Assembly (NCBI RefSeq): GCF_039532605.1
Contig: NZ_BAAARY010000026.1
Coordinates: 1 to 21,161, forward strand
Direction of reading: 5' to 3'
Source: Pilimelia columellifera
GTDB taxonomy: Bacteria > Actinomycetota > Actinomycetes > Mycobacteriales > Micromonosporaceae
Length of the DNA: 21,161 nt
Positions within the stretch are counted from its first letter, which is position 1. Every line of letters begins with the position of its first letter. Shown in pieces: positions 9,401-14,573 of this stretch. The position numbers and the translations under genes are program-made. Under the pieces are notes generated by a model that was not told where the DNA came from, did not search any database, and saw nothing but the letters and a program-made list of their open reading frames with translations.

Positions 9401-9970
9401 TGTCCGGTAGGCGGCATCCTCGGCCAGCACATCGACGAGGCTGCCGAAAGTGGCTGCCGCCGGTTCGGTGCCCGCGTAGAGCGCCGTGTAGATGTCCGCC
9501 ACGCGTCGGAGGTAGAGGGTCTGACCCCAGCCGTCCAGCAGGATGTGGTGGTACCGCAGATAGAAGATGCTGTGGTCGTCCGCAAGGGTCAGCAGCGCGT
9601 GTCGATATGACGGGCCATCGGTGAGGTTCGCAGGGTTGGCCAGGTCCGCGCGCATCCAGGCTTCAGCGTCGGCAGCTGGGTCAGCGGCATCGCGGAGATT
9701 CACGACCTGCAGCGGATCTGGGGAGGTGTCAGTGAACTCCTGCCACAGGTCGACGCTTTCGTAGCGGAAGCGGGCACGCAGCGTCGGCGTCTCGTCGAGC
9801 GCCCGCACCACGGCCTGCGCCAGAATGTCGGCGTCGACCGGGCCGCGTAGCTCCAGGCACACTCCACAGTGGTACAGCGCATCGGTCGGAGCGAGTTCCT
9901 GAGCCACCCAGACGCCTTGCTGTGCGGCGGAGAGCGCCTGCCGCGGGAACTGGCTACTGACCATGCTCAT
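1..9970 (-). CDS. Nonribosomal peptide synthetase, C(starter)-A-T-C-A-T-C-A-T-C..., 3' end outside window
   Basis: This multimodular synthetase activates three amino acids in the visible part and joins them on carrier domains, starting with an N-acylation. The start is ATG at 9970 (protein begins MSMVSSQFPRQALSAAQQ), preceded by GGAGAG at 9977-9982 with a 7-nt gap. I checked the frame at all three A3 core motifs (near 8099, 4925, 1751), all three carrier serines and all four HHxxxDG motifs. All lie in the same frame, so this is one uninterrupted gene of about 3,323 codons here, with no stop before the left edge. Carrier serines are S997, S2054 and S3131, each in GGHS. Condensation HH pairs are at 141-142, 1179-1180, 2237-2238 and about 3313-3314. 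No epimerase, methyltransferase or thioesterase domain is visible. It lies 98 bp downstream of the acyl carrier protein gene, probably in the same transcript. Residue choice is discussed under the module entries. Confidence 0.97.
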   Translation of the reverse strand, partial: MSMVSSQFPRQALSAAQQGVWVAQELAPTDALYHCGVCLELRGPVDADILAQAVVRALDETPTLRARFRYESVDLWQEFTDTSPDPLQVVNLRDAADPAADAEAWMRADLANPANLTDGPSYRHALLTLADDHSIFYLRYHHILLDGWGQTLYLRRVADIYTALYAGTEPAAATFGSLVDVLAEDAAYRTSPRYERDRAYWIDAVADVQEPTQLAGGAAAPGQSELRETIWLDQDDVGRLQDAAQACGSRWTIVLVAAFAAYVQRITATDDVVLGLPVSARSSAALDTPAMVSNEVPLRLTSTLAEPFSALVRQTGVALGGAIRHQRFRGEDLHAALGRAGDLAVTGPVINLVTFDQTVHFAEHRVVPRQLSTGRIKDLSLHVYGTADAASGIRLDMDANPGRYAPEAAGRHRDGFLCLLRELLTDVHRPVGRSAVQSQVARSALLAAGTGPLTPVTPETLPDLVTAQAQATPDRAAVADQDRELTYAALEARANHLARYLIDRGAGAERYVAVALPRSVDMVVALLAVLKSGAAYLPIDPALPADRAAVMVDDARPILAITTSDSAPLFAGTSVIALDDPTVRPLIDAVATAPVTDATRGAPLRSDQPAYLIFTSGSTGRPKGVIVQHRSLSGYLQRGRDAYPAAAGSSLLHSPISFDLTVTALFTPLVSGGCVRIGDLTEESVGATGPVSFAKFTPSHLELLDALPDEASPTGCLVLGGEALHGHALSGWRERHPDAVVINAYGPTEATVNCLDFRIEPGQRIGDGPVPVGRPFANTRAYVLDAGLHPLPEGVPGELYIAGSVLARGYHGRPGLTAERFVADPYGPPGARMYRTGDLAQWVDGLLEFAGRADEQVKVRGHRIEPGEVAAALLTRPEVAQAVVVLREDQPGDRRLVGYVTAAPAAEPAPAALREALARSLPEYMVPAAIVVVDRIPLTANGKVNRRALPVPHYGPKQVDRAPLTATEDILAGLFGEVLHLDRVGVHDDFFRLGGHSLLATRLVGRVRDTFGVELSIRQLFDTPTVAEVAAVVTQGDRAFAPCAPAERPEQLPASFAQHRWWYLDRVDGGNATYNIPAALRLTGDLDQDALRQALGDVLDRHEALRTVLVEHDGTLHQVIRAPEDAHVELPSRTVDEAVLDDQLAQAVRYRYDLSRDLPLRAELFQLAPQRHVLLLLVHHVAGDGWSMERLVNDLAVAYAARRDGIAPGWQPLPVQYADYTLWQRQTLGAADDPESPLARQLEFWREALADLPDELTLPADRPRPSVATRRGQRLEVGLPAEVHAAVDRLARASRTSVFMVLQAALATLLSRMGAGTDIPIGSPVAGRVDSRLEDLVGVFVNTVVLRTDTSGDPTFSELLVRVREADLQANAHQDIPFERLVDELRPQRSAARHPLFQTMLSYQNTFQHDGLRTIGELTGLGVELLDTDTGGAEFDLSIDLGEQFTPDGRACGITGGVRYATDLFDAETALSLIDRLEHLLRQVTAAPDRRLHELAISESSEYEQLLHDWNATGADVPQATLPLLFQQQVRRTPDRPATEFGDATLTYAELDERAGELARRLRHAGVGPETVVAIALPRSLDLIAAVLAVGKAGGAYLPIDLDYPASRIRTVLADARPMAVLTDRATATGLPAHNGTVVCIDEPLPPAGSAPAGPESGAATLQPQHPAYVIYTSGSTGRPKGVVVTHAGLASLVATQVPTFGVGPESRVLQFASIGFDASVSEICMALLSGATLVVPTVDERAPGKPLAQFLTARRITHATLPPAALAAMSPADVPSDLTVVVAGEASTPDLIGDWAAGRVMYNAYGPSETTVDATSWRCRPDTSGAVLIGRPSLNTRVYVLDDRLRPAPVGAPGELYVAGAGLARGYLGQAGLTAERFVANPFGPSGTRLYRTGDCVRWHRSGDLEFLGRVDSQVKLRGFRIELGEIEAALTTQRAVRQAIVLLREDRPGDKRLVAYVVGGSALPGPAALRTQLAEVLPEHMIPSAFVALDALPLTVSGKVDRRALPAPEHRAAGSRAAATASEEILCSLFAEVLGVPEVGPDDNFFELGGHSLLGTSLASRVRAMFHAEITIRQLFQTPTPAGLAGAVARRSGGVRSKLAPMDRTARLPMSFAQRRLWFLQRLDQDTSAYNMPLALDLTGGIDRTALAAALADVVARHESLRTVFPEDGEGPYQHILDPADAQLQVTLEVTTEEELPCRLAEASRHRFDLATEIPIAARLFQVAPQRHVLLLLMHHIAADGWSVPLLARDVGSAYAHRVHGAPALAPLPVQYGDYTLWQREVLGDESQPDSPLSTQLAFWRGALAGLPEELDLPTDRPRPAVSTYRGERITFELSANVHAALRDLARAHHATLFMVVQAALVTVLHRLGAGSDIAVGSPIAGRVDSGTDDLIGFFVNTLVLRTDLSGNPTFTELLERVRETDLAAYSSQDLPFERLVEVLSPMRSMFRHPLFQVALAFDNSDQDVAAAQVGQSMGLDVRPHEVGTGAAKFDLLFGVRERRSDTGGPDGLQGALLFSTDLYDEATARRMVSALTRVLSAVAQDTERRVADFDILGAVERSRVLQWGNATESESAAGTLVDAFTAQAGALPNAVAVSDGTVEVTYAELDARSNQLARLLIGHGVGPESLVALAVPRSAELVVALLAVLKAGGAYVPVDPDYPAERIRLIVEDGRPALVVTTAATAGLIPPTGAPVIVLDDAEADRFPTTVVGDGERVRPLRPAHPAYVIYTSGSTGRPKGVLVSHANVDRLFTVTDGLFAFGPRDVWTLFHSYAFDFSVWELWGALRYGGRLVVVSHDETRDPAAFRRLLARERVTVLNQTPTAFAELMRVDAENEGDQPPLRLDLRYVVFGGEALDLGRLRSWLDRHPDGPRLVNMYGITETTVHVTHLPVAPALAEDARARSLIGRPLTDLSVRVLDERFQPTPPGVSGEIYVGGYGLARGYLNRPALTAERFVADPYGAPGSRLYRSGDVGRWTADGGLEYLGRADSQVKIRGFRVELGEIESTLRAHAQVAEVAVVARQDASGDRRLVAYVVAGEDSPNADALREYAEQHLPSHMVPAAVVLLDTLPRTTHGKLDQGALPDPSYRTDREGRPPRSPQEAILCELFADVLGVAAVGINESFFALGGHSLLANQLVSRIRSTLDAELSIRQVFETPTVAALAAALRGAGAGRPAVERVTTRPTQLPLSYAQQRLWFIQHLNGPSSADNICAALRLNGNLDQDALLAAFRDVADRHEPLRTLLAEGTDGPYQVIVPADVAVPGLSPTLVAPDGVDKAFEALARHEFDLLRELPLLVRLLVVGEREFVLVVVVHHVAADGWSM
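490..3660 (-). other. Module 3 C-A-T, threonine-activating (DFWNVGMVH)
   Basis: The condensation domain starts with LPMSFAQRRLWFLQRL and carries MHHIAADGWS (H2237-H2238), again LCL in style. The adenylation domain has A4 FDFSVWELW, A3 YVIYTSGSTGRPKGV, A5 NMYGITETTVHVT and A10 HGKLDQGALP. Pocket residues are D F W N V G M V H, exactly the canonical threonine code, so threonine is called with high confidence. The carrier serine is S3131 in LGGHSLLA (578-580). No epimerase follows; the next domain is another condensation domain. Confidence 0.92.
3720..6830 (-). other. Module 2 C-A-T, aromatic-like pocket DASTVAAVD
   Basis: The condensation domain (about residues 1050-1470) starts with LPASFAQHRWWYLDRV and has an active HHVAGDGWS motif (H1179-H1180). 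Its C1 style is that of an LCL domain, joining two L-residues. The adenylation domain (about residues 1513-2005) has the A3 motif YVIYTSGSTGRPKGV, the A5 motif NAYGPSETTVDA and the A10 motif SGKVDRRALP. Pocket residues are D A S T V A A V D. This resembles DASTVAAVC reported for tyrosine-type aromatic substrates, except for D instead of C at position 331. The carrier serine is S2054 (3809-3811). The substrate call of an aromatic residue is low confidence. Confidence 0.85.
6900..8600 (-). other. Module 1 adenylation and carrier domains, Asp/Asn-like pocket DLTKVGAVN
   Basis: The adenylation domain spans roughly residues 455-945. It carries the A3 motif YLIFTSGSTGRPKGV, an A4 region SFDLTVTALF, the A5 motif NAYGPTEATVN and the A10 motif NGKVNRRALP. 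Pocket residues read by alignment to GrsA (235, 236, 239, 278, 299, 301, 322, 330, 331) are D L T K V G A V N. The first six match known Asp (DLTKVGHIG) and Asn (DLTKLGEVG) codes apart from one conservative change against Asn. The last three (A, V, N) do not, so the substrate may be a modified or different polar residue. The carrier domain has its serine at S997 in LGGHSLLA (6980-6982). Confidence 0.85.
8690..9945 (-). other. Starter condensation domain (residues ~10-430)
   Basis: The gene begins directly with a condensation domain rather than an adenylation domain. Its N-terminal motif reads LSAAQQGVWVAQEL, like the C1 core of lipopeptide starter C domains, and the active-site motif HHILLDG is intact (H141, H142, D146). 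With an adjacent FAAL and free ACP, the inferred role is to transfer a fatty acyl group from the ACP to the amino group of the first residue on S997. Starter class is judged from motif style and gene context; a C-domain phylogeny would settle it. Confidence 0.85.
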
Positions 9971-10068
9971 GGTGCACTCTCCTGGTGTCACGGCGTACGG
10001 ATCCGAGCAGGGGCCGTACTGGTGGGGCGCCGGCAATGGCGGAAGCGGCGGGGCAGCTTCAGCGGCGG

Positions 10069-10356
10069 TCAGCCGCCAGCCGCTTCTCCGTTATGGGCGC
10101 CGGTAAGAACGGCGACGAGATCGTTAACGGCGGGGTGGTCCCAGAGGAGGTCCGGGTCGAGGTCGCGACCGATCAGCTCTTCGAGGTCGCCGATGAGGGC
10201 GATACCGCGGACTGAATCGAGCCCGAAGTCGCTCAGCGGCCGGTCGGCACGGAGCCGCTCCGGTTCAAGCTGGAGCAGGGATGCGGCCTGCGCAAGGATC
10301 CACGGCGTGAGTAGTTCAGCGGACAGGTTCGGTGCTACGTGCATGCGGTTCGGCAT
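10069..10356 (-). CDS. Free acyl carrier protein for fatty acyl starter unit
   Basis: A 95-residue stand-alone carrier protein. The phosphopantetheine attachment motif is DFGLDSVRGIAL, with the serine at S48. Upstream comes a helical stretch (ILAQAASLLQLEPERLRADRPL) and downstream the typical carrier helices II-III (LEELIGRDLDPDLLWDHP). The chosen start is ATG at 10356, one base after the FAAL stop codon (10358-10360), which suggests translational coupling. ATG at 10344 is an alternative start giving a protein four residues shorter. In lipopeptide systems such as daptomycin-, friulimicin- or ramoplanin-type clusters, a paired FAAL charges a free ACP that then serves the starter C domain. The position between the FAAL and the NRPS fits that role. 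The fatty acid itself cannot be read from this sequence. Confidence 0.93.
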   Translation of the reverse strand: MPNRMHVAPNLSAELLTPWILAQAASLLQLEPERLRADRPLSDFGLDSVRGIALIGDLEELIGRDLDPDLLWDHPAVNDLVAVLTGAHNGEAAGG

Positions 10357-10357
10357 C

Positions 10358-12172
10358 TCACACCCGCTCGGGACGACGGGATGGGGCATCGGAAGCAGTT
10401 CGGACCGAAACGACGTCCTGGTAACGCGGGTCCACGTCGACGAACTCGGCGGCCAGTTGGCCGGATCGCACCAGCTCCGCCATCGCGGTGCGTTCGGTTT
10501 TGCCGCTGGTGGTGCGGCGGACGCCGCCGCGGCGCACCAAGATGACTCCGCTCGCACCGACGCCGAACTCCTGGGACAGTGTTCGGCGCATGTCGGCGGC
10601 CAACCGTGCCAGGCCTGCCTGGTCGCGCGGGTTCCGTACCTCGTGTACGGCCACCAGCACATCATCGGCAGCGCCATCCGACGCGGGCAGGCTGAACACC
10701 GCGCCGACGGCACCCAGCTCCTTGTGTTGGCTACGCAGCTCGTGTTCGACATCCTGGGGGTACAGATTGCGGCCCCGCATGATCACCACTTCCTTGAGTC
10801 GGCCCGTCACGTAGAGTTCACCGTCGTGCACGGTCCCGAGATCGCCGGTGCGAAGGTAGGCACCGTCGCCCTGCGAGGTCACCGCCCCGAACACGGCTGC
10901 GGTCGCCCCCGGCTGACGCCAGTAACCCTCCGCGACGCTGGGCCCACGTAGCCAGATCTCGCCGATCTGACCAGGCTCGAGTACGTCTCGGGTCGCAGGG
11001 TCCACAATGCGTAGGTCGTAGGTGGTGGCCGCGCCGTTGCTGGGCAGCTCCCGGGCGGCTGCCGCACCATGGGCAGGCCGGGCGCGGTGTTCGACGAGTT
11101 CAGCCGCATCGAAACGGGTGACGCTGAGGGCGCGCGGCGGCGCCCCGGACACGAAAACCGTGGCTTCGGCCAAGCCGTAACACGGGCAGCAGGCCGTCGC
11201 GGAGAAGCCGGCTTCGGCGAATGTCTCGGCGAACTTACGCATGGTTTCCACTCGGACCGGCTCCGACCCGTTTGCGGCGTACCGCCAACGGCTCAGGTCC
11301 AGGCCGCGCATCTGTTCGTCGGTCGTGCGTTCAACGCAGTAGTCGTAGGCGAAGTTGGGGGCCGGCGACCAACCGATGTCGTATCGATCGATCATCCTCA
11401 GCCAGGCGACCGGGCGCTTGAGGAAGGTGGTCGGGTCCATCAGGACGCAGGTACTGCCGCCGAAGAGCGCTGGCAGTACCTGCGCCATCAGCCCCATGTC
11501 GTGGTACTGAGGAGCCCATCCGCCGAACCGGATGCTCGCCGGAATCTGGAGACCTTTCAGCAGGCTGGCACTGTTGTGCAGCAGATTGCCGTGGGTGACC
11601 ATCACGCCCTTCGGGTCACCAGTCGATCCGGACGTGTATTGCAGCAGGGCCAGGCTGTTCCGATTCACCCCGGGTAGTCGCCACGCGGTCGCATCGGAGT
11701 CCGGAATGCTGTCGGTAGCGAGCACCTCCACCGCCGCCAACGGGCCGTTTGCCGCGAACTCCCGCACGACGCCCAGCTGCGCCGTCTCGGTCAGGACTGC
11801 GCTCACCTGGGCGTCGCTGGCAATCGTTCGCACACGGCGCTGTTCGTGCTGGTAGCGACCGGGCAGGGGCGCTGGCACGGCGACCATTCCGGCGTACAGA
11901 CAGCCGAGAAATCCGACGACGAAGCGGACCGGCGAGTTGAGGAGCAACACGCGCGATCCGACCGGCATGCGCTGCTGGAGCCAGGCGGCCACCGCTCGCG
12001 CTCGCAGGTCGAGTTCGGCGAAGGTCAGTCGTTCGTCCCGCTGCTCCTCCGGGTCGGCTACCCAGATCAGCGCCTCGGCCGACGGTCGACGGTCGGCCCA
12101 ACGACGGACCGCCGTGATGGCATCGGGCAGATCGCCGATGTCTGCGTCGCTGACCATGCCGCCCACTGTCAC
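10358..12172 (-). CDS. Fatty acyl-AMP ligase (FAAL)
   Basis: This enzyme adenylates a fatty acid with ATP and passes it to the phosphopantetheine arm of a carrier protein, here most likely the adjacent ACP. The protein is about 604 residues, the usual FAAL length. It shows the P-loop LLQYTSGSTGDPKGVMVTH, the family stretch FGGWAPQYHDMGL, the GLAEATVFVSG region, YLRTGDLG with GRLKEVVIMRGRN, and the C-terminal lysine in RTTSGKTERTAM. I start it at GTG 12172, which has AGAGGAG at 12180-12186 with a 7-nt gap. The open frame extends in-frame to an ATG at 12205, but that has no ribosome site, and an ATG at 12157 is also possible. It is the first gene of the FAAL-ACP-NRPS operon and has a clear promoter upstream. 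It differs from an acyl-CoA ligase by context and the QYHDMGL style motif. Confidence 0.95.
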   Translation of the reverse strand: MTVGGMVSDADIGDLPDAITAVRRWADRRPSAEALIWVADPEEQRDERLTFAELDLRARAVAAWLQQRMPVGSRVLLLNSPVRFVVGFLGCLYAGMVAVPAPLPGRYQHEQRRVRTIASDAQVSAVLTETAQLGVVREFAANGPLAAVEVLATDSIPDSDATAWRLPGVNRNSLALLQYTSGSTGDPKGVMVTHGNLLHNSASLLKGLQIPASIRFGGWAPQYHDMGLMAQVLPALFGGSTCVLMDPTTFLKRPVAWLRMIDRYDIGWSPAPNFAYDYCVERTTDEQMRGLDLSRWRYAANGSEPVRVETMRKFAETFAEAGFSATACCPCYGLAEATVFVSGAPPRALSVTRFDAAELVEHRARPAHGAAAARELPSNGAATTYDLRIVDPATRDVLEPGQIGEIWLRGPSVAEGYWRQPGATAAVFGAVTSQGDGAYLRTGDLGTVHDGELYVTGRLKEVVIMRGRNLYPQDVEHELRSQHKELGAVGAVFSLPASDGAADDVLVAVHEVRNPRDQAGLARLAADMRRTLSQEFGVGASGVILVRRGGVRRTTSGKTERTAMAELVRSGQLAAEFVDVDPRYQDVVSVRTASDAPSRRPERV

Positions 12173-12215
12173 CTGCGGTCTCCTCTGATAAGCCGAACGG
12201 AACAATTTGCCGGGA

Positions 12216-12247
12216 CCGGTGAATTCACTTCACCAAATTCACACCGG
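12216..12247 (-). promoter_or_regulatory. Inverted repeat / leader hairpin with TTCAC repeats
   Basis: CCGGTG (12216-12221) pairs with CACCGG (12242-12247), and AATT segments inside add four more pairs next to a 2-nt bulge. The plus strand also holds three TTCAC units (12224, 12229 and 12238) and the palindrome GTGAATTCAC. If transcribed, this lies in the FAAL leader about 30 nt upstream of the ribosome site. It could be an RNA hairpin or a DNA operator for a pathway regulator; the sequence does not decide between these. Confidence 0.4.
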
Positions 12248-12306
12248 AGAGAATGTGTCCAATAGGGCGGCCGCGAGAAAAGGTCTATCCGGATGCCGGC
12301 TGCGCC

Positions 12307-12336
12307 ATAGTAACGATCCGTGCTCGAGCCGGTCAA
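12307..12336 (-). promoter_or_regulatory. Predicted sigma70-type promoter of the FAAL-ACP-NRPS operon
   Basis: On the minus strand TTGACC (12331-12336) is followed after 18 bp by TACTAT (12307-12312). These are good -35 and -10 matches for a principal-sigma promoter and the best pair in the divergent region. Transcription would begin near 12300, leaving a leader of about 128 nt before the GTG start at 12172. The spacer contains the 8-bp palindrome GCTCGAGC. Confidence 0.65.
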
Positions 12337-12508
12337 GCGAGTGTCGGCTTGACTACATAGTGGATGGCTTAGCGTGTGATTGAACAACGAGCTGACGTGG
12401 TCGAGTGTGTTCGATGCATGATGGACGGACTTTACGCGACACTGAATAAGGATGACCGCCATCACACCCGCTGGTACCGTGGCCGGCACCTCTAAGGGAG
12501 ATTTGGCA

Positions 12509-13123
12509 ATGAAAATAACTCCGAGCACGCTGCCAGGCATGTTCCGGTTGGAACCTCAGCATCTGGCCGATCGGCGGGGCCGTTTTCACGAAGCCTGGCG
12601 CGCCGACGAGCTGACGCAGACGCTTGGTCGGTCGTTCGAGGTCCGGCAGGTCAACTTCTCGGTTTCGCGGCGGAATACGCTGCGCGGCATTCATGGCACC
12701 ATAACGCCACCCGGACAGGCCAAGCTGGTGACCTGCGTCCGTGGTGCGGCGCTCGACGTGGTCGTCGACATGCGCATCGGCTCACCCACCTTTGGGCAGC
12801 ACGAGGTCACCCTCCAGGACGCCGGCTCCGATGTGGCGGTCTACATGGCCGAGGGGTTGGGGCACGCGTTCCTGGCACTTACCGACGATGTGTGTATGAA
12901 CTACTTGTGCTCCACCGAGTACGTGCCAGGGACGATGGTCGATGTGCAGGCGCTCGATCCTGAGCTGGCCATTCCATGGAACCTGACGGCGCCGCCGGTA
13001 ATGTCGGACAAGGACGCCGCGGCTCCCACCCTGGCAGAGGCCGCCGCGGCCGGGCTCTTGCCCACCTTCGCGGAGTGCCTGGCGCTCGCGGAAACCGGCT
13101 CGCCCCCGGCCGGGCGGGGTTGA
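12509..13123 (+). CDS. dTDP-4-keto-6-deoxyhexose 3-/3,5-epimerase, EvaD/TylCVII type
   Basis: A 204-residue cupin enzyme that inverts C3 and/or C5 of a dTDP-4-keto-6-deoxyhexose. The family motif reads RGIHGTITPPGQAKLV with catalytic His at H62 and Lys at K72, followed by VRGAALDVVVDMRIGSPTFG, GLGHAFLAL, and the catalytic tyrosine position Y132 in MNYLCSTEY. The start is ATG 12509, with AAGGGAG at 12494-12500. An in-frame ATG at 12452 would add 19 residues that lie outside the family alignment, so I rejected it. The wording resembles secondary-metabolite epimerases (EvaD, TylCVII, OleL) more than housekeeping RmlC. The residue after H62 is glycine where an aromatic residue is usual. It is the first gene of the sugar operon, three bases before the next start. 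Whether it acts on C3, C5 or both is not readable. Confidence 0.9.
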   Translation: MKITPSTLPGMFRLEPQHLADRRGRFHEAWRADELTQTLGRSFEVRQVNFSVSRRNTLRGIHGTITPPGQAKLVTCVRGAALDVVVDMRIGSPTFGQHEVTLQDAGSDVAVYMAEGLGHAFLALTDDVCMNYLCSTEYVPGTMVDVQALDPELAIPWNLTAPPVMSDKDAAAPTLAEAAAAGLLPTFAECLALAETGSPPAGRG

Positions 13124-13126
13124 GGG

Positions 13127-14572
13127 ATGCGCATCGACGGGGGCCGGAGCCGCGAGGACGTCCATTTCGACATGCTCCAGGCCTCCGCCGCCCATTCAGA
13201 TAGCACGATCCTTCCCCTCGGGGAATTCGATTCGTGGCTGACCGATCGGGCTCAGAAGCAGCCGTACCACGTCACGCCGATTCCGTTCGCTGAAATGGTG
13301 GGTTGGCATAGCGATCCGGACACTGGCAATTTGGTCCATCGGACGGGACGCTTCTTCTCTGTCGAGGGTCTTGACGTCCAAACCGATCGCGAATGGGCGG
13401 GGCACTGGCGACAGCCAATCATTGTGCAGCCCGAAGTTGGCGTCGTGGGCATTCTGATGCGGCGGATCGGTGGAGTTCCACATCTGCTCCTGCAGGCCAA
13501 GATAGAGCCGGGAAACATCAACGGGATTCAGCTTTCTCCGACCGTTCAGGCCACGTGGAGTAATTACACCGGTGTGCACGGTGGGCGGGACGTTCCGTAT
13601 CTCGAACATTTTCTTGGCCCAGGACGTCAGCCGGCGGTCGTCGATGTGCTCCAGTCCGAACAGGCGGCGTGGTACCTCCACAAACGCAACAGAAACATGA
13701 TCATCGAGGCGAGGGAGCCGGTCGAGGCTCGCGATGGCTTCTGCTGGTTGACCCTGGGGCAGGTGCGCCGGCTGCTGCGCCGCGATCACTTGATCAACAT
13801 GGATGCGCGCACGGTGCTCGGCTGTGTCCCGCCGCCTCGGTCCCCAGCGCGCATCGAGGCGGGTGGGTCGTTCCTGGCCCAGCTCCGCGCCTCAATGAGC
13901 GGTCAGGGTCGCTCCGAAACCCCGACGGACGAGCTGCTGGGCTGGCTCACTGACATCCGCTCCCGCCGACGCCTCGTGCAGCGGCCGGTGCCGCTGCGAG
14001 CGGTGCGCGAGTACGGATGGCAGTGGGGCGCAAACGAGATCGCGCACAGAGACGGTAAGTACTTCCGCGTGATGGCCGTACATGTGGAGGCCGGCGACCG
14101 GGAGGTCCGCTGGTGGGACCAGCCGTTGATCGCGCCGGCGCAGCCGGGCGTGGTCGCGTTGATCGTTAAGCCGATCAACGGGGTGTTGCACGCGTTGGTG
14201 CAGGCCCGCCTCGGAGCGGGCGCTGCCAACGTAGCCGAGCTGGCCCCGACGGTAAATTGTCAGCCGGACAACTATGCCGACGCGCCGGAGGCGTTCCGGC
14301 CGCCGTTTCTGGACGAGGTGCTGGCGGCTGATCCGCAGCGCATCCGGTATGACGTGGTGCTCTCGGAGGAGGGCGGTCGGTTCTACCACGCCTGCAACCG
14401 CTACGTCGTGATTGAGGCCGAGCCCGATTTTGCCGACGCTCCGGGCCCGTACCACCGATGGCTGACGCTGCACCAACTCTCTGGCCTGCTGCGGCACTAC
14501 AACTATCTCAATGTGGAACTGCGCAGCGTGCTGGCAGGGGTACACACCCTCGACGACCCTGGAGAGTGCTGA
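13127..14572 (+). CDS. NDP-hexose 2,3-dehydratase
   Basis: A 481-residue enzyme of the EvaB/TylX3/OleV family, which removes water across C2-C3 of dTDP-4-keto-6-deoxyglucose. This is the committed step in making 2-deoxysugars. The protein shows the expected internal duplication. The N-terminal half carries GRFFSVEGLDVQ, W-(R)QPIIVQPEVGVVGIL, LLQAKIEPGN and LSPTVQATWSNY. The C-terminal half repeats GKYFRVMAVHVE, WDQPLIAPAQPGVVALI, LVQARLGAGAAN and LAPTVNCQPDNY. The length matches the family. The start ATG is three bases after the upstream stop with only a poor ribosome site (GAGGG very close), suggesting translational coupling. An in-frame ATG at 13172 is an alternative. It usually works with a 3-ketoreductase, which is the next gene. 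Confidence 0.95.
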   Translation: MRIDGGRSREDVHFDMLQASAAHSDSTILPLGEFDSWLTDRAQKQPYHVTPIPFAEMVGWHSDPDTGNLVHRTGRFFSVEGLDVQTDREWAGHWRQPIIVQPEVGVVGILMRRIGGVPHLLLQAKIEPGNINGIQLSPTVQATWSNYTGVHGGRDVPYLEHFLGPGRQPAVVDVLQSEQAAWYLHKRNRNMIIEAREPVEARDGFCWLTLGQVRRLLRRDHLINMDARTVLGCVPPPRSPARIEAGGSFLAQLRASMSGQGRSETPTDELLGWLTDIRSRRRLVQRPVPLRAVREYGWQWGANEIAHRDGKYFRVMAVHVEAGDREVRWWDQPLIAPAQPGVVALIVKPINGVLHALVQARLGAGAANVAELAPTVNCQPDNYADAPEAFRPPFLDEVLAADPQRIRYDVVLSEEGGRFYHACNRYVVIEAEPDFADAPGPYHRWLTLHQLSGLLRHYNYLNVELRSVLAGVHTLDDPGEC

Positions 14573-14573
14573 T

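Larger units (their letters stand above)
12173..12508. other. 336-bp divergent intergenic region
   Basis: This region separates the minus-strand lipopeptide operon from the plus-strand sugar operon and is less GC-rich than the genes. It holds the FAAL promoter and leader hairpin listed separately. For the plus strand, TTGACT (12349-12354) followed by TAGCGT (12370-12375) is a candidate, but its spacing is only 15 bp, so the sugar-operon promoter is not established. I see no convincing small gene here. Confidence 0.6.

Noticed and set aside
12349..12375. Promoter for the sugar operon (TTGACT with TAGCGT)
   Set aside because: Both hexamers are recognisable, but the 15-bp spacing is too short for a confident call; kept only as a note in the intergenic entry.
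12452..12508. Upstream ATG for the epimerase
   Set aside because: The ATG at 12509 has a good ribosome site and matches the family N-terminus; the extra 19 residues do not.
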